From the NCBI GenBank assembly GCA_902702965.1, contig CACRXP010000035.1, forward strand, positions 1,160,711 to 1,224,710: a DNA stretch of 64,000 nucleotides, read 5' to 3'. Below the pieces are notes generated by a model, which saw only the letters and a program-made list of their open reading frames with translations, did not search any database and was not told where the DNA came from. The stretch comes from Spirometra erinaceieuropaei (taxonomy: Eukaryota > Platyhelminthes > Cestoda > Diphyllobothriidea > Diphyllobothriidae). The position numbers were made by a program, and so were the translations under genes. Shown here in pieces: positions 22,516-34,099 of this stretch (the stretch's first letter is position 1; every line of letters begins with the position of its first letter).

Positions 22516-24112
22516 CTAAACCATACTCTTGCCTAACCCTGTTCCACTAAGCCTGCACGACACAAGGATCCCCAGATGTTTCTAATTTTCGTCATGTGTT
22601 CAATTTCAGTGAAATTATTTGCAGCTGAAGTGAAAAGCCCGAAGCCCTCAGCGAATGGAACTTTTAGCGTAATGTTGATTTGCATACAACTGCAGAAGTT
22701 GATTAAAGTGTCTGAGATTTGACGTGTATCATTAAGTGGAAGAGATAATAGTTCAACTAGGCAACCGCGCATTTGAGTCTGGAGCACAATTTTAGGCTTT
22801 CTTCATATATGGCGGTATGTCGACCGTAAGGTACGGTTTCGCCCAACCACTTACGCAAATCACAGTTGGAATAACACTCCCACTAAATTTGTGTTTACGG
22901 TTCCTGTCGCCCATACAAATATAGATCCTGGAAACGTTGCACTACCACTTATTTTTGTTCTCCGTTCATTATAAAAGTTTATTCAGTGTTATAACTTTCC
23001 ACAGCCTGGCTGTCAAGGTTGATTCAGCCTAGAGATTGTTGATTGTTAAAGGATTGGCTAACGTCTGATACCCCTGTTTCATCGCGGTCGTTAATTTTGA
23101 CGTTTCTTGAAATGGCACTGCCAAAATATGCGAATCCACTTTCAGTGGCGAGAAGACGGCTGTAAACAACAAATTTCGGCTTCAAGGAGACCACCGTTGG
23201 TACCAGCTCATGTAATTTAACCGTATTCCCTGTGCTAATGGTTATGCATAGGTTTTTACACTCGGATGAACAAACGCTTAAGCTGTACTGCATGGATGTC
23301 TCCGAACAGGCATTGAGCTCCCGTTACCGGCGAAGGCTAAATACTGAAAATAGATTAATTTACCCTAATTACATCATGGATACTAGCTAAAGACATTTAT
23401 TCCGATGAGATTAGTGGATTTTTAACCCAAATATTTGATCGAACGCAGGCATTGGGCTGCCACTTCGCACTACAGTTGGCCTTATGCCAAGTTGCCGGGA
23501 AATACCTATTATCGTGTCATCAATTAGACCTTAACACAAACTCACATAATTCTGGCACCAATCCTAGTCCTAAAAACAACTCTAACCCCCCCGTATTTGG
23601 AGGCCCCCATTTCCCTTGCGCAGTCAAATATTGATACCAACTTTCGGACCGAGCCCGCAAAAGCTGCAACCGAAGAATTTGCTCTAAGCCCAACCATATA
23701 TTTCGGGGGAAAGTAAAAGGCTTAACATCGTTGGCTCGTAGTTAGAGATTATATTATGGGCATTCGTGCACTACTGGCTCGGTTCAGTTTCATTAAGGAA
23801 AAGGTAGGCGAACGCATTTGAACTCCCCATTGTAACAACAATTTCGGAAGGAACGCCGATACATAAGAAACGCTGAAAATTGTTTACAGAATTGAGTTCG
23901 GCAAGCTTTCTGTCGAACTAAAAATACACGCCAATATATGTGTGCGGTGTGACAGAAACAGTGAAGACCACGTGTTCGATAGTATGTAATTGAACATGTA
24001 ATCGTCAACCAGAATGCTCTGGAAGATGCGCTGGTTTGATTCCAGGTACTTGATTAAAACGTTATAAAATAGTCCTACTGAAATGCAATGAGTAATACTG
24101 ATTTGAACAATT
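22516..24112. other. No gene recognised
   Basis: AT-rich. Short ORFs show no family motif. 24092-24112 resembles 26504-26524 and may be an old target-site duplication of PLE3. Confidence 0.4.
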
Positions 24113-24125
24113 CGAAGGCGACAAA

Positions 24126-24180
24126 GCATGCAGAATTTAATGACGTCACAAATTTCGAGACCTCTCATTCAGCTGCACAC
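24126..24180 (-). ncRNA. Hammerhead motif with long stem III, left arm of PLE3
   Basis: Minus strand: stem I GTGTGCAG with CTGCATGC, 8 bp including two wobbles. The first box is CTGAATGA, one base longer than the standard 7-nt box. Stem II is short (GAG with CTC). GAAA is present. Stem III is about 9 bp (ATTTG with TAAAT through a G-U, then TGAC with GTCA) with one bulge. Confidence 0.55.
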
Positions 24181-24460
24181 GGTCATTACATAGTTATATT
24201 ACAAGGCAAAACTGTTCAATCAACGATCGACCTAGAGAGCTAAAACGTGATAGGTAACCTGAAACATGGGTCTAGTATGCGGGTGTATATGGTGAGGGGG
24301 GAGGGGAAGAGAAGTCATCCAAGTATGAGAGAACTGATGCGGCGTGATTTGGAGTGCAACGTGCGGGGAGCATTCAGTCATGCCGGGGAGAGGGGGGGGG
24401 GCAGGGAGGGGCGAAATGAGAGGGCGCACATGGGAACTGAGTTTCGTCCATAATCGATAA

Positions 24461-25885
24461 TTACCATGGCAGTGACAGGTTTATCACATGGTCCAGCTGC
24501 TTACAGAGTTCTGGTTTCCTACTCCGTATTGCAGCGGCCTCTGCAAAGCGCAAGAGACGCCCGGTCGTCGCCCGAAACAGGACCTTGAATGCAACCATTT
24601 GGTCCACCGTATGGCCCGTGTCCAATAGGTGATTTATGATTGAGCTCCTGGGTACCTCATTTTCCGCCTTAAGCAGCCACTTCGGCATGTGTTCAGCTGA
24701 CCGAGCTGCCAGTTGCCTTTGCGTGCGCCCGATGTACTTGAATCCGCAACTACATGTAAACTCATAAATACAGTTTGATGTGGCGTACATAGGCAAAATG
24801 TATTTAGCTGGTCTATCTGGGATGGCGGTTGTGGTGCTTATGAACAACAATTTAGAGGCGGCATGCGTCCTTTCGATAGTGCACCGAAGTCGTCGCTTGA
24901 TCACGTTTGACACATTATCACCCTTGAAGGGGAGGTAGATGGCCACGGACTTTTAGGTACAGATATTTCTTCAGGAGTTTCTTGTCTGGGATGGCGATAT
25001 TTATCGATGAATTTCTCCGGTTACCCGTTTGCAAGAAAAACGTTTTTTAGGAAAGTAAGCTCGCCATCGATCGTATCTGAGGAGCAGATTCTGGTGGCTC
25101 TATTGAACAGGCAAAAAACCAAGTTCCGTTTTCTCTGAATTGGAACGAAACTGAGGAAGTGCATGTATTGTCCTTTCCAGGTGGGTTTTCGATAGATGGA
25201 TCTCTGAATAGAGCCATCTGCTCGCCTACGTACAAGAATATCTAGGAAAGGCAGTGCGTCATTCTGCTCATGCTCGATCGTAAATTTGATCTTTGCATGT
25301 GCTTTGTTCAGAGCCTTGAGCAGTAGTTCTCCGTCGCCTGGGTTTTTGACTATAGCGAAAATGTCATCCACATATCGCCTATAGAATGAGGCTCGTTGTA
25401 AGTTCCGAGCTAGTTTTCGCGCTAGATTAGACATAAAAATGTCCGCTAGGACTGGCCCAATGGACTGCCCATAGCTACACCGTCGATCTGTCGATACAGC
25501 CGCCCGTTGAACAAGAACTGTACATTCTTTGTGCATATCTGTAGTAGTTCCCGTAGTTGCTCTGGTGGTAGGTGTGTTTCACCCGCATGCTCACAAATTA
25601 CGTCAACTGTTTCATCCAGTGGCACGTTTGTAAACAGGTTCCGCACGTCAAGCGAGATCATGTGTTTATTCAGTAGATTCTGATGCTTAAGCTCATCTAC
25701 GAAGGAGAAAGTACTTTGGTAGTATAAACGGCAAGGTTGCGTCTGATTGGTTCGATTTGCTTCACTAACCATTGGGCAAGTTTATGTTGAGGTGAATTCC
25801 TCATTGATAGAATCGGTCGTAATGGTACCTCTGGTTTGTGCAATTTTGGCAGTCCATATAGTCTGGGAATATGCGACCCTACAGG
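24461..25885 (-). pseudogene. PLE3 reverse transcriptase/GIY-YIG endonuclease, 5'-truncated, frameshifted
   Basis: The minus-strand frame begins in the RT fingers with YGLPKLHKPEVPLRPI (near 25865-25820), then motif A as SLDVRNLFTNVP, motif B as AMGSPLG, a frameshift near 25460, motif C as RYVDDIFAI, the LPFLDILV motif, the thumb with PIQRKRNLV, stops and a shift around 24950-25020, then LPFKGDNVSNVIKRRLR. The GIY-YIG core follows as FKYIGRTQRQLAARSAEH, and the frame ends NLSLPW-stop at 24461. This is a different PLE family from PLE1, PLE5 and PLE6. All catalytic boxes are visible but the gene is broken. Confidence 0.85.
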
Positions 25886-26392
25886 CCTAAGACACGCAGC
25901 TTAAGGCGGAAAATAAGGTACCCAGGAGCTCAATCACAAATCACCTATTGGACACGGGCCATACGGTGGACCAAATGGTTGCATTCAAGGTCCTGTTTCG
26001 GGCGACGACCGGGCGTCTCTTGCGCTTTGCAGAGGCCGCTGCAATACGGAGTAGGAAACCAGAACTCTGTAAGCAGCTGGACCATGTGATAAACCTGTCA
26101 CTGCCATGGTAATTATCGATTATGGACGAAACTCAGTTCCCATGTGCGCCCTCTCATTTCGCCCCTCCCTGCCCCCCCCCCTCTCCCCGGCATGACTGAA
26201 TGCTCCCCGCACGTTGCACTCCAAATCACGCCGCATCAGTTCTCTCATACTTGGATGACTTCTCTTCCCCTCCCCCCTCACCATATACACCCGCATACTA
26301 GACCCATGTTTCAGGTTACCTATCACGTTTTAGCTCTCTAGGTCGATCGTTGATTGAACAGTTTTGCCTTGTAATATAACTATGTAATGACC

Positions 26393-26447
26393 GTGTGCAG
26401 CTGAATGAGAGGTCTCGAAATTTATGACGTCATTAAATTCTGCATGC
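26393..26447 (+). ncRNA. Hammerhead motif with long stem III, right inverted arm of PLE3
   Basis: Inverted copy of the left-arm motif. Stem I is 26393-26400 with CTGCATGC at 26440-26447, box CTGAATGA 26401-26408, GAAA 26417-26420. Stem III position 15.5 is A here and G in the left arm, both pairing with T. Confidence 0.55.
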
Positions 26448-26519
26448 TTTGTCGCCTTCGCCTTGTTTAAATTTATCCCGGGAAAACACTGCTTCAATCT
26501 ACTGATAATACGGATTTGT

Positions 26520-27280
26520 TCAATTTTAGAGGAGGATAATACAAGGAGAGACATGATCCAGATGTTGATGGCGTGTATGCATGGATGTACTGGTTAGGCT
26601 TCCTTTTAAACCTCTCTGCGAAAGGGAGCATGCCACCTCCCGCAGTCAGAGTATCGCATGCTTTAATCAGTTTGTTAGAACAGAAAGACCTCCCAGAGAC
26701 CACCCTCGTCCCAATCACGCGTAGTTTGAGAGGATCTCCTCGCAAGTTAACAGTGGTTGCCACCTCGATGAAGTTGCCGGATGCAGGACACCAGTCTTCA
26801 CTCCGCAATACGCGGGACGTTTCTACCAAGCCGCCTCGTAGCTGCCTTTAACCGATGGGAAAGAATTCAACATCGGACAGGCATGCATTGTAATACAGTG
26901 GGCCTTGACCAGGGACCAGTTTAGTTGCTCTTCGTTAGACTTTTTCAAGGGCGCTGTGGTCTTTGACAGTCCATGGTTTCCAGGCTTGAATGGCAGATTC
27001 TAGTTACAGTTGCATGAAAATCCCTGAGTCCTTTCCGAAAACCACTTCGTCGAAGTTTACAAAAGCCCGCTTTATGAGACATACGTCTGACATTGCTGAC
27101 CTGGCTGCTTTTCGGCAGTGAAACAATGGCTTCAGTAAGATCGTGATCCACACTTCCAGGTCTCTCTGAAAATCTACCCTTTTTGGCGGTCCAGAGTGTT
27201 AGTTGTGCCGATACACAAAATTTTGCACTTGTTAACATTGTTTTTTCGCATGCTCGTTTCTGATAACGCCTGTGGACGAG
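26520..27280 (-). pseudogene. CR1/Jockey-like LINE, C-terminal RT fragment
   Basis: The minus strand, with frameshifts, reads the typical C-terminal LINE block: WTVKDHSALEKVQRRATKLV, then TTVNLRGDPLKLRVIGTR, FCSNKLIKACDTL, and FKRKPNQY near 26590. This resembles the end of the LINE at 54472. PLE3 sits directly at its 3' side. Confidence 0.65.
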
Positions 27281-28020
27281 CACTCAATGTTATTACCATT
27301 TTCGTGAATTTAAAAAAGCGGAAATTTCTCATTTCAGCAGTGAGCACTCAGAATCCTGTTAAGCGAAAACCCTTAGAAATAATAGTAGACAAACACTTGA
27401 ACTGAGCGCGCGGTCGTGAAAAATACACGCAACCAGACCAGTCTGTGACCGTGATAGAAGACAAGAGAGCTTCGGAAATGTACGTCCCCGTCGCCTCTTC
27501 AAGGAGATCTGTGTAAAACTGTCTTCTTAAAGGGTCGGGATGTATATCATTGAGATTATGTGATTCAAGTTGCGTCTCAGGTTTTCCGCAAAAATGTCCG
27601 ATTGAGCTCTGCGGCTGTTTAGCGTCACCTACTCGGTGCTAGTCAGTGAACAGTATAACGTTCTGGACGCTGGCTAGACAGAGCAGATTTATTTTGAGGG
27701 ATCACCCAAACACGTACACAAAAAATGTCATGTACAAGTGCATCAAGTATTTCTATGAACCAAATATTTGCTTACGAAATTTGGAAAATTCGTAATGCTA
27801 GTAGTAATAGCTATAAAATTGGTAGTACAAGTGGTTTGAAAATAGCAGTGATATCGATAGATAGATGAAGCGGACATCCGGCTGGGTGAGAAGACGAGGA
27901 AGTGCAACAGTTTGTGGGATCAAGGGGTCATAATATCCCCTATGCATTAGAAGCATATGATGATCTAACTATGCGACTGAACTTCTAGGCCTTTCACAAA
28001 GACTAGTAAGTTGGAAATCC
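27281..28020. other. No gene recognised
   Basis: No shared repeat or protein motif seen. Confidence 0.4.
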
Positions 28021-28117
28021 TGAACTGGTTCCCGAATGAAGGCGAAATTTCGAGGTTCACGTGTATACATATTTGAAGAAGAAGAAGAGTCGAGCACCGG
28101 AACAATTCGTTTATTAT

Positions 28118-28158
28118 CCTGAGCTTTCAGACTCGTACAGGAGTCCATCGTCAGAGGT
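28118..28158 (-). ncRNA. Hammerhead motif at the 3' end of PLE2
   Basis: Minus strand: stem I CCT with AGG (3 bp), box CTGACGA, stem II GACTC-CTGTAC-GAGTC (5 bp; the equivalent helix in PLE1 uses different bases), GAAA, stem III palindrome AGCT, C at the cleavage position. ATAATAAA follows. The inverted copy at 28637-28702 begins inside the motif and lacks the first box. Confidence 0.6.
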
Positions 28159-28189
28159 AGTGGCAGAAACAGGACAAGCGGCAGTTATA

Positions 28190-28640
28190 AGGCACGTAGA
28201 CCCAATCATCGACCGAGATCGCACGACTGGAGGTGACTACGAAGGGCTCTGTACGCCGGCGCAAGATCGAAAAATCGATTGACCGAGTTCTCATCCGAGG
28301 CCCAGGCTTCAATCAATTCTCGGCCTGTTTTGTTTCCGGCGTGGGGCGACTATTTTGGTGGCTGCGAAGTCAAACTTGTGACCCATTTCGTAGGTGTGGG
28401 CGGCCACTTGTGATAATGCGTCGCCTCGCCGCACAGCCAGTTTATGTTCATGTATGCGCGATCCGAGCATGCGTCCAGTCTGTCCTGTGTAGTTACAAGG
28501 ACAATTTTGACACGGAATGCGATACACTACTCCAGATTGCTCTTCAGGTTTTAACTGGTCTTTGATTTTCATGACCCTGTTGCGCATGGTGGCTTTGGGG
28601 CGGTGTGCGATTCCAACCCCTAGCTCCGCAGCAATGCTGA
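28190..28640 (-). pseudogene. PLE2 GIY-YIG endonuclease fragment, frameshifted
   Basis: Minus strand: ELGVGIAHRPKATMRNR, then SGVVYRIPCQNCPCNYTGQT with the paired-cysteine motif and the GIY-YIG core, RIHEHKLAVRR, and HKFDFAATKIVA. A frameshift near 28335 is followed in another frame by NKTGRELIEAW. Same family as PLE1. The RT is entirely missing. Confidence 0.8.
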
Positions 28641-28715
28641 GTCTGAAAGCTCAGGATAATAAACGAATTGTTCCGGTGCTCGACTCTTCTTCTTCTTCAA
28701 ATATGAACTGGTTCC

Positions 28716-30013
28716 TTTCTTTCCATGTGAGCGGGCGCAGAAATACAAATATTAAGCAAACTAATGAACTTTTGTGCCTAGTTTTTAACACATTTGCCCT
28801 TGGAAGGCATTGAGTGATCACTGCCATAACCCGCTAAAGAGTTCAGTTTCAATGTGCCTGGATTACGAGCTAAAAGCCTAATGGGAGTATTGCCACATAA
28901 TCTTAATCACAGAAAAGTGTATTTAAGTTAGTTTTTATTGCGAAATACTATTTGGAATTCATCACGGGAAGACATAGACAGAAAAGTCGGAGCGGCGTAA
29001 CAGTAGGATGCTTGAGAGGAAGATTGTCGACAAATACTTCTTAGGGGACCGTCTTAGCCAATGAGTGGGGGATTGGAAACGTCAGACAATGTACGACAAA
29101 TATTCTGAATCAAATAAAGGAGTACCTTAGACCAAATTACCAGCGCTCTTATAGTTTTCGAATAGTTACTGCACTCTAAACATTGAAACAGGTAATTTTT
29201 TTTGCAAATAATTGTTGAAAAACCGTCAAGAACGCTTATCACTTGTAGCCTAACCTCCTTGATGAAGGCCTATGCCTCCTCTGTTCCGGGTACTTGTAGT
29301 GTGTAGAACCTGCTATGATGTTTATGTTCACTACTTTCAATAAGCCCCGAGAAGAAGAGATTATGAGTTCAATAGGCTGTCATTGGTCATAACTTCCCAA
29401 AACCGGGGTTCGAAAAAATTTAGATTGGAGCTTCCACTGTTGTGCACTGAGTCCGTGCTCGATCAGGCAGGATTGGGACTGTCAATATCTGTAGGTTTCA
29501 CTGATCGTTCTGGAGGGTACAAATGACGTTTGCCGTTCTGGTCTGACAAAATATTGGCATGTCTTTTTTGTCCTTCAGTTTCAGGCGGTCCCAGAGTGAT
29601 AGGTCAACAGTAATCCTGAATTAGCACCGACAAGGCAGGGCAGAGACAAATGGTCGTTTCCGACATACCTGGAATTATCAGTCAGCCGTAACTCAGCCCC
29701 AGCCCAAGAAGACCTGAGATTCGGAATCCGGTTTTGTTTGGGCCTGAGCTTGACAGTCTCGCGGTGTCGCCCCTCTCTCAAGTACTTGCGCGTGCGCACC
29801 AGTGGTAGTCTGGTTTTCGACCAATCACGGCCGTCCGAACCAGTTAATCAACTTTAAGACCGAATCAGGCGCGTTCTCGCTTAGGACGCATTCCCAACTG
29901 TCACTTGGAGCACCGCTCTCACGGCACCGGATGTGCTCTCTCGTCCGGCTGCCAAGTAGTTTTAACTGGTTCTCCAGTCTTTCGGTGTGATTAAACTCAC
30001 GGCTCCAGATGGA
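28716..30013. other. No gene recognised
   Basis: No repeat or family match seen. Confidence 0.4.
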
Positions 30014-30095
30014 GCCTCGTAGCTCAGATGGCTAAAGCGTCGGCTGTACTAAAGCCTTCTCCTTGCTAGCCTGAGTTCGAATCTCACTGAGGCGC
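30014..30095 (+). tRNA. tRNA-like sequence, probably a pseudogene or SINE head
   Basis: The acceptor ends GCCTCG and TGAGGC pair, the A-box-like TAGCTCAGATGG and B-box-like GAGTTCGAATCTC are well placed, and the T arm pairs (TGAG/CTCA). The D stem and anticodon stem each have a mismatch. The seven-base loop would read ACT, an unlikely anticodon. The variable arm is long, as in Ser/Leu tRNAs. A working tRNA is doubtful. Confidence 0.45.
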
Positions 30096-32840
30096 CGAGT
30101 TTCTCATAGTTGGGTCAAAATGAATTATTCAAAATCTGCCAAAACACCTATTGAATACAGTATTCTCTCAACTGAGGTCCAACTCCTTCGCTTCGCATTC
30201 GAAATAGAGCCTGAATTCCATAGTGGATAGGTTATGACTATGGCTTTACCCAACGCGACAAGTCAGTCCCACGAGACGCTGTTCCGTGGTCTATCGACTC
30301 CTGTCCGGAGTACTCGGGGTGCTGAAAGAGTACGGGTCACCGCTGTGGCCTTCCATTTTACCTCTGAGTCCCAGTCTGTAGCCAGTTAATGACGGAAGAT
30401 GAGCTAGAGGCAGGCGATCCAGAGTCCGTTATGCTTTCTCAAAGGTGGGCAAGAGATCTGTCAACAATGTTAAAAAAAACGGACATCGTCATTTTCGGGT
30501 TGTTTCCCATCGTCGGGCAGCCATTGTCCAACCCCGGACAGGGAAGACCAGGTTACTTGATCATCAGAGCATTTGAATTGAGGGGTTCACTGCTTGGGCT
30601 GAAATCTGGAGTGTTCAACCACATGTATTCGACCCCCACCAATGAGGCCTAACTGCAGGAGAGTAACTTTGACTTTTTGAAGCTTGCCTTTCGAAGGCTT
30701 TCAAGAGGAAATTTATAAAGAAAATAATTTACGCCAAATCTTAACAAAGGATGATTATTTATTTTTATGGATCACTGTCAGGGAATCTTCAACGACTGGG
30801 TCACACCCGGGCCTGCGTTTTTAGGACTTAAGGTCGTGGTCCATACTGCGGTATATAGTAGTTGGGGACGCGTTTTAGCTAGTACTTCTGCTGTCAGTTT
30901 GGCAAATAACTACGTAGTTCTATACTACTGACAGCCTGTTGACAGCTTGTGAATATTATGCGGTTAGTCTGCAGTAGTTTGTGGATTTCAACTCGAACAT
31001 TCATATTAACTTTAGAGCCCAACCTGGTAAGGTCTCTTCCGAAAGATTGAATCCAAGTTCGCGCATTAATTTGCTCGAGAACTAAAAAGGACAGGATGAA
31101 TCTGGAGTCCATATACCAGAGAGGACGCCGGGACCGCCGAGCGGTCGGTCTGTGAGCCGGGCCTCTGGCAACTGCGTTACGCAGCAGCACGAGGTCGGTG
31201 GGATGCGTGTGCCTGCGCTCGCAACTCTATGGTGAATGGTCGCGCATATATTCATCTTTGTCCTCGTACATATTCAATATCGACTACTTTAAAACAACAG
31301 TAGCGAGTATGTACAATATTAACAGAGTCCACCGACCGTGTGGTAACCCAGCACAAAGTCTGACCGAGCTCGAACGCAAAATAAAACTCCAAAATAAAAG
31401 TGGTGATTAGGTCCTTGATTAAATCAAACGCTGCGCATGTTACAACGTGCTTGGAAGAATTCTGCAAATTTGTCTAACCTAGTAGTCCTGGCGATATGTT
31501 TCAAAGAGCATGATTTTCGCACCTCGGAAGTTCACAAGAACTCATTTGTTCTGCTTTGGATTCTGCGAAGAAAGGACTCACCTAACAGACCATTACACTT
31601 GACCCGCATCTATTCAGTATTTGAGAAAACATTTGCTTGTAGCTTTTTCAAGGAGCATATCTAAATTCTTCTCTAGTTATTTTCATGACTATATACTTGT
31701 TTATGATAAAAAAACAATTCAACAATTTTCAGATAGTACTGCTGATTTAGACGCAGAAAATAATAGCAGAATTTCTTAGGATGATAGTTGAAGGTACACA
31801 TTGTGTTTGAACATTAAAGTAGGCTGTTATCGGCGTTTTTAGCGAAGTCTGAAACATTTATGGGTTTCAGCTATTCGCGGGCAGCTGTGACTCCTGACCC
31901 TCGTGAATACCGGAGTCGACTCTATATGCCTCTGACGAGCAGTTGAGAGTTCGTTGCCTATTCGGGGAATCGGTTGTTCTAATTCACTCCACCGAAGACG
32001 CTCTCTGGTTGTCCGAGTTCCCTAAATTTCATAGCCTGCTTAGGTAAAGCATCTATCTGTTCTGATTACGGCCGAGGCTAAGTCTCTGACGCCCTGTTTG
32101 TGGGAAGCCCGAATTAATACGTGGCAGGAGACGATCAACAAAAATTCAAAACGCGAAGGCCACTGCACACACAAACGCTTCTGTTTCGACAATCGGAATG
32201 TTCAGCCTTCCAACACAATAACATCGGTTGTACTATGAACATGAGCGTTTGAAGAATAATGGCATGATGGTCTGTCGGGAAAACCGGAACTTGTGCATCA
32301 ACTACCACAATGAAAGACGCCAAGGGCCTTTCAGAGAAAATGCTACTAGGTACTTATCAGGAGCCCCCAACCACCGATTTAGAAATATACTGAAAACTTG
32401 TAATGGTCCGAAAAAGACGCATACTGATTAATCTGGAACCAAAAGCTTCTAGACCCAAAGTCTGCGATGCGATTTGGTAGCAATATTCTGCTCTTCTTAA
32501 TTTTAAGGAGTTGCTTTCAATGGCGGCAATGCATTTTTTCAATCCCGACAGGGCCTGCTGGACGTGGACAACCCCTCTCCCCCTCCCCCCCCCCCAGTCT
32601 ACCGACAAGTGTATTGGTCACGTCGGTGGTCTCCGCTTACGTTAAGTTTACCCCAGAGTACATTCTAACGATACAAAGAACCTCATTAGACAGCAGTGTG
32701 TCCCCATGGTGGTATCACCTTGACCATACGATGCCAATCATAGGAAGGAGTAAAGTCGTAAAATCTTGACCCTTAGCAAGCTTGCAATAGGAAGTTCAGA
32801 AGAAGAAGAAGAAGAAGTGGTCACTGGAACGCGAAGTTTA
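30096..32840. other. No gene recognised
   Basis: Long stretch of apparently unique sequence. Short ORFs show no conserved motifs. A (GAA)n run lies at 32800-32816. Confidence 0.4.
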
Positions 32841-32843
32841 TTG

Positions 32844-32885
32844 GCCTGACTTTCCTGATTCTCACTCGAGCCCATCATCAGAGAC
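32844..32885 (-). ncRNA. Hammerhead-like motif, isolated
   Basis: Minus strand: stem I GTCT with AGGC (one G-T), intact CTGATGA box, and GAAA, but stem III is reduced to AGT by an apparent one-base deletion. AATAAA follows after CC. No PLE protein is readable beside it; it may mark a non-autonomous element at about 32800-33500. Confidence 0.5.
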
Positions 32886-33224
32886 AGTCGCAGATAAGGG
32901 TGGTGGAGGCACAATGAGTGCAGTATTTATAGCACGTATCTGCTGTGGGACCCCATGCGTACTATGACTAACAACTCTCGTGATCACCACTGGGGGGGGG
33001 GTCTTAAATGATGCGATGTTAGCTTGTCAGTCCGCGTCCGAATTGGTAATGGCCGCAATTTCATCATCCGAGTTGGGTGTTAGCGTAATGATTACTCGGC
33101 AGTTTGGCTAGTTGTCACTGGAAGTGTCATTCATCCGCGCCCTTTCCACGTGGTTGATTCCCCTGCACAGGGAACTTCTCAGTGCAGAATACAGTAATGG
33201 GATGTCATTGCACCTGCTAAGGGA

Positions 33225-33460
33225 CTGCACGCCCGAGAATCATGACTCGAGCAGCTCACCGCTCACACGGTTGTCATCCCTTGCGAGGATTTCGATATCT
33301 TGGAACTTGAAAATATGGCCGAGTCCCGTGGAATAATACTTTGCCTAAAAGCTCCTTCGACGGGACCCGGTCAAATTTTTATATTTCAGGAACCCAGAAT
33401 CCTCGCAAGAGGTGAAAACCTCGTGAGCTGCGAGTTGCTCGAGTCGTGGTTCCCAGGCCC
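33225..33460. repeat. Imperfect inverted repeat forming a long hairpin
   Basis: 33225-33340 pairs with 33350-33460: ATGACTCGAGCAGCTC against GAGTTGCTCGAGTCGTGG and TTGCGAGGAT against ATCCTCGCAA, continuing toward the centre. A related sequence is at 38846-38930. Confidence 0.45.
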
Positions 33461-33689
33461 GCAATCCATCAATAAGTGCAATGCCCTTCCGTTACCATAT
33501 TCGGTGCCGACGATAAGAAGTGGGTGACTTAGTGCTGAACCGAACAAAACTAACTGATTTTGGAGTCAAAGTGCACAAACCTATATGACGAGTAGCTCAT
33601 CAAACCGGTATCACAACAATAACAGAAACTGGTCGATTTTGAGCCCATTTCGAAAGATAGAACGACTTTCTTGAGATGGCTGTTGCTGA

Positions 33690-34045
33690 GGATGGTAAAG
33701 ATGCTCTAAGGCAGTCCCTGGATTAGAAATAAAACGACACAATATCTTTTTGGCAATGCCTGAAAAGTTGCAGTAAATTTACTTACTATTATACTTAAAC
33801 GATAAAGACAGTGTCCCTTTTTAATTGGTGATAATATGCAGGATCGGCAGTTTTGATACCACCAAGTTCTTAGATGTTTGGCCCTTTTGCTCAACACAAA
33901 TGCTCCCCGAGTAAGCAACCCAGACCAATTTTATCGTCGCAGCATATATCGAGACAAATCATGATGAAATGCGCAAGCAAACGTCTCTGAGATTGCTCTT
34001 AGGACTGCTGTGCATTTGTCTCAGAAAATAAGGGTTTGAACCCCA
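33690..34045 (+). repeat. Repeat R4, copy 3
   Basis: Same orientation as 22170-22515. Its distal part (TTGCTCTTAGGACTGCTGTG) matches the inverted copy at 10520-10620. Confidence 0.6.
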
Positions 34046-34099
34046 CTCTACAAGCTGGGCTTACGTGACAGCGTTAAGGACGTTAACATTTTCATAAGA

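Larger units (their letters stand above)
24113..26460 (-). mobile_element. PLE3, second PLE family, flanked by 565-bp inverted arms
   Basis: 24113-24678 and 25897-26460 are near-identical inverted arms. Each contains the last ~70 codons of the PLE frame, the 3' untranslated region and a hammerhead motif. Between them lies the minus-strand RT. So the 5' end of the element is an inverted copy of its own 3' end, joined directly to a truncated RT. Imperfect direct repeats (about 16 of 19 bases) near 24093 and 26505 may be the target-site duplication. On its right side it abuts a LINE 3' end. Confidence 0.8.
28033..28703 (-). mobile_element. PLE2, short copy with target-site duplication and inverted termini
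   Basis: TGAACTGGTTCC at 28021-28032 is repeated at 28704-28715, a 12-bp target-site duplication. 28069-28135 is the near-perfect reverse complement of 28637-28702, about 65 bp. The left ~36 nt (28033-28068) resemble 43-80 of PLE1, so both copies have the same end architecture. The interior is a minus-strand GIY-YIG fragment. Confidence 0.8.

Noticed and set aside
30483..30540. Hammerhead-like pattern on the minus strand (CCGACGA, GGG-CCC, GAAA)
   Set aside because: The first box is altered and no stem I pairing sits beside the boxes; a chance resemblance or a very decayed copy.
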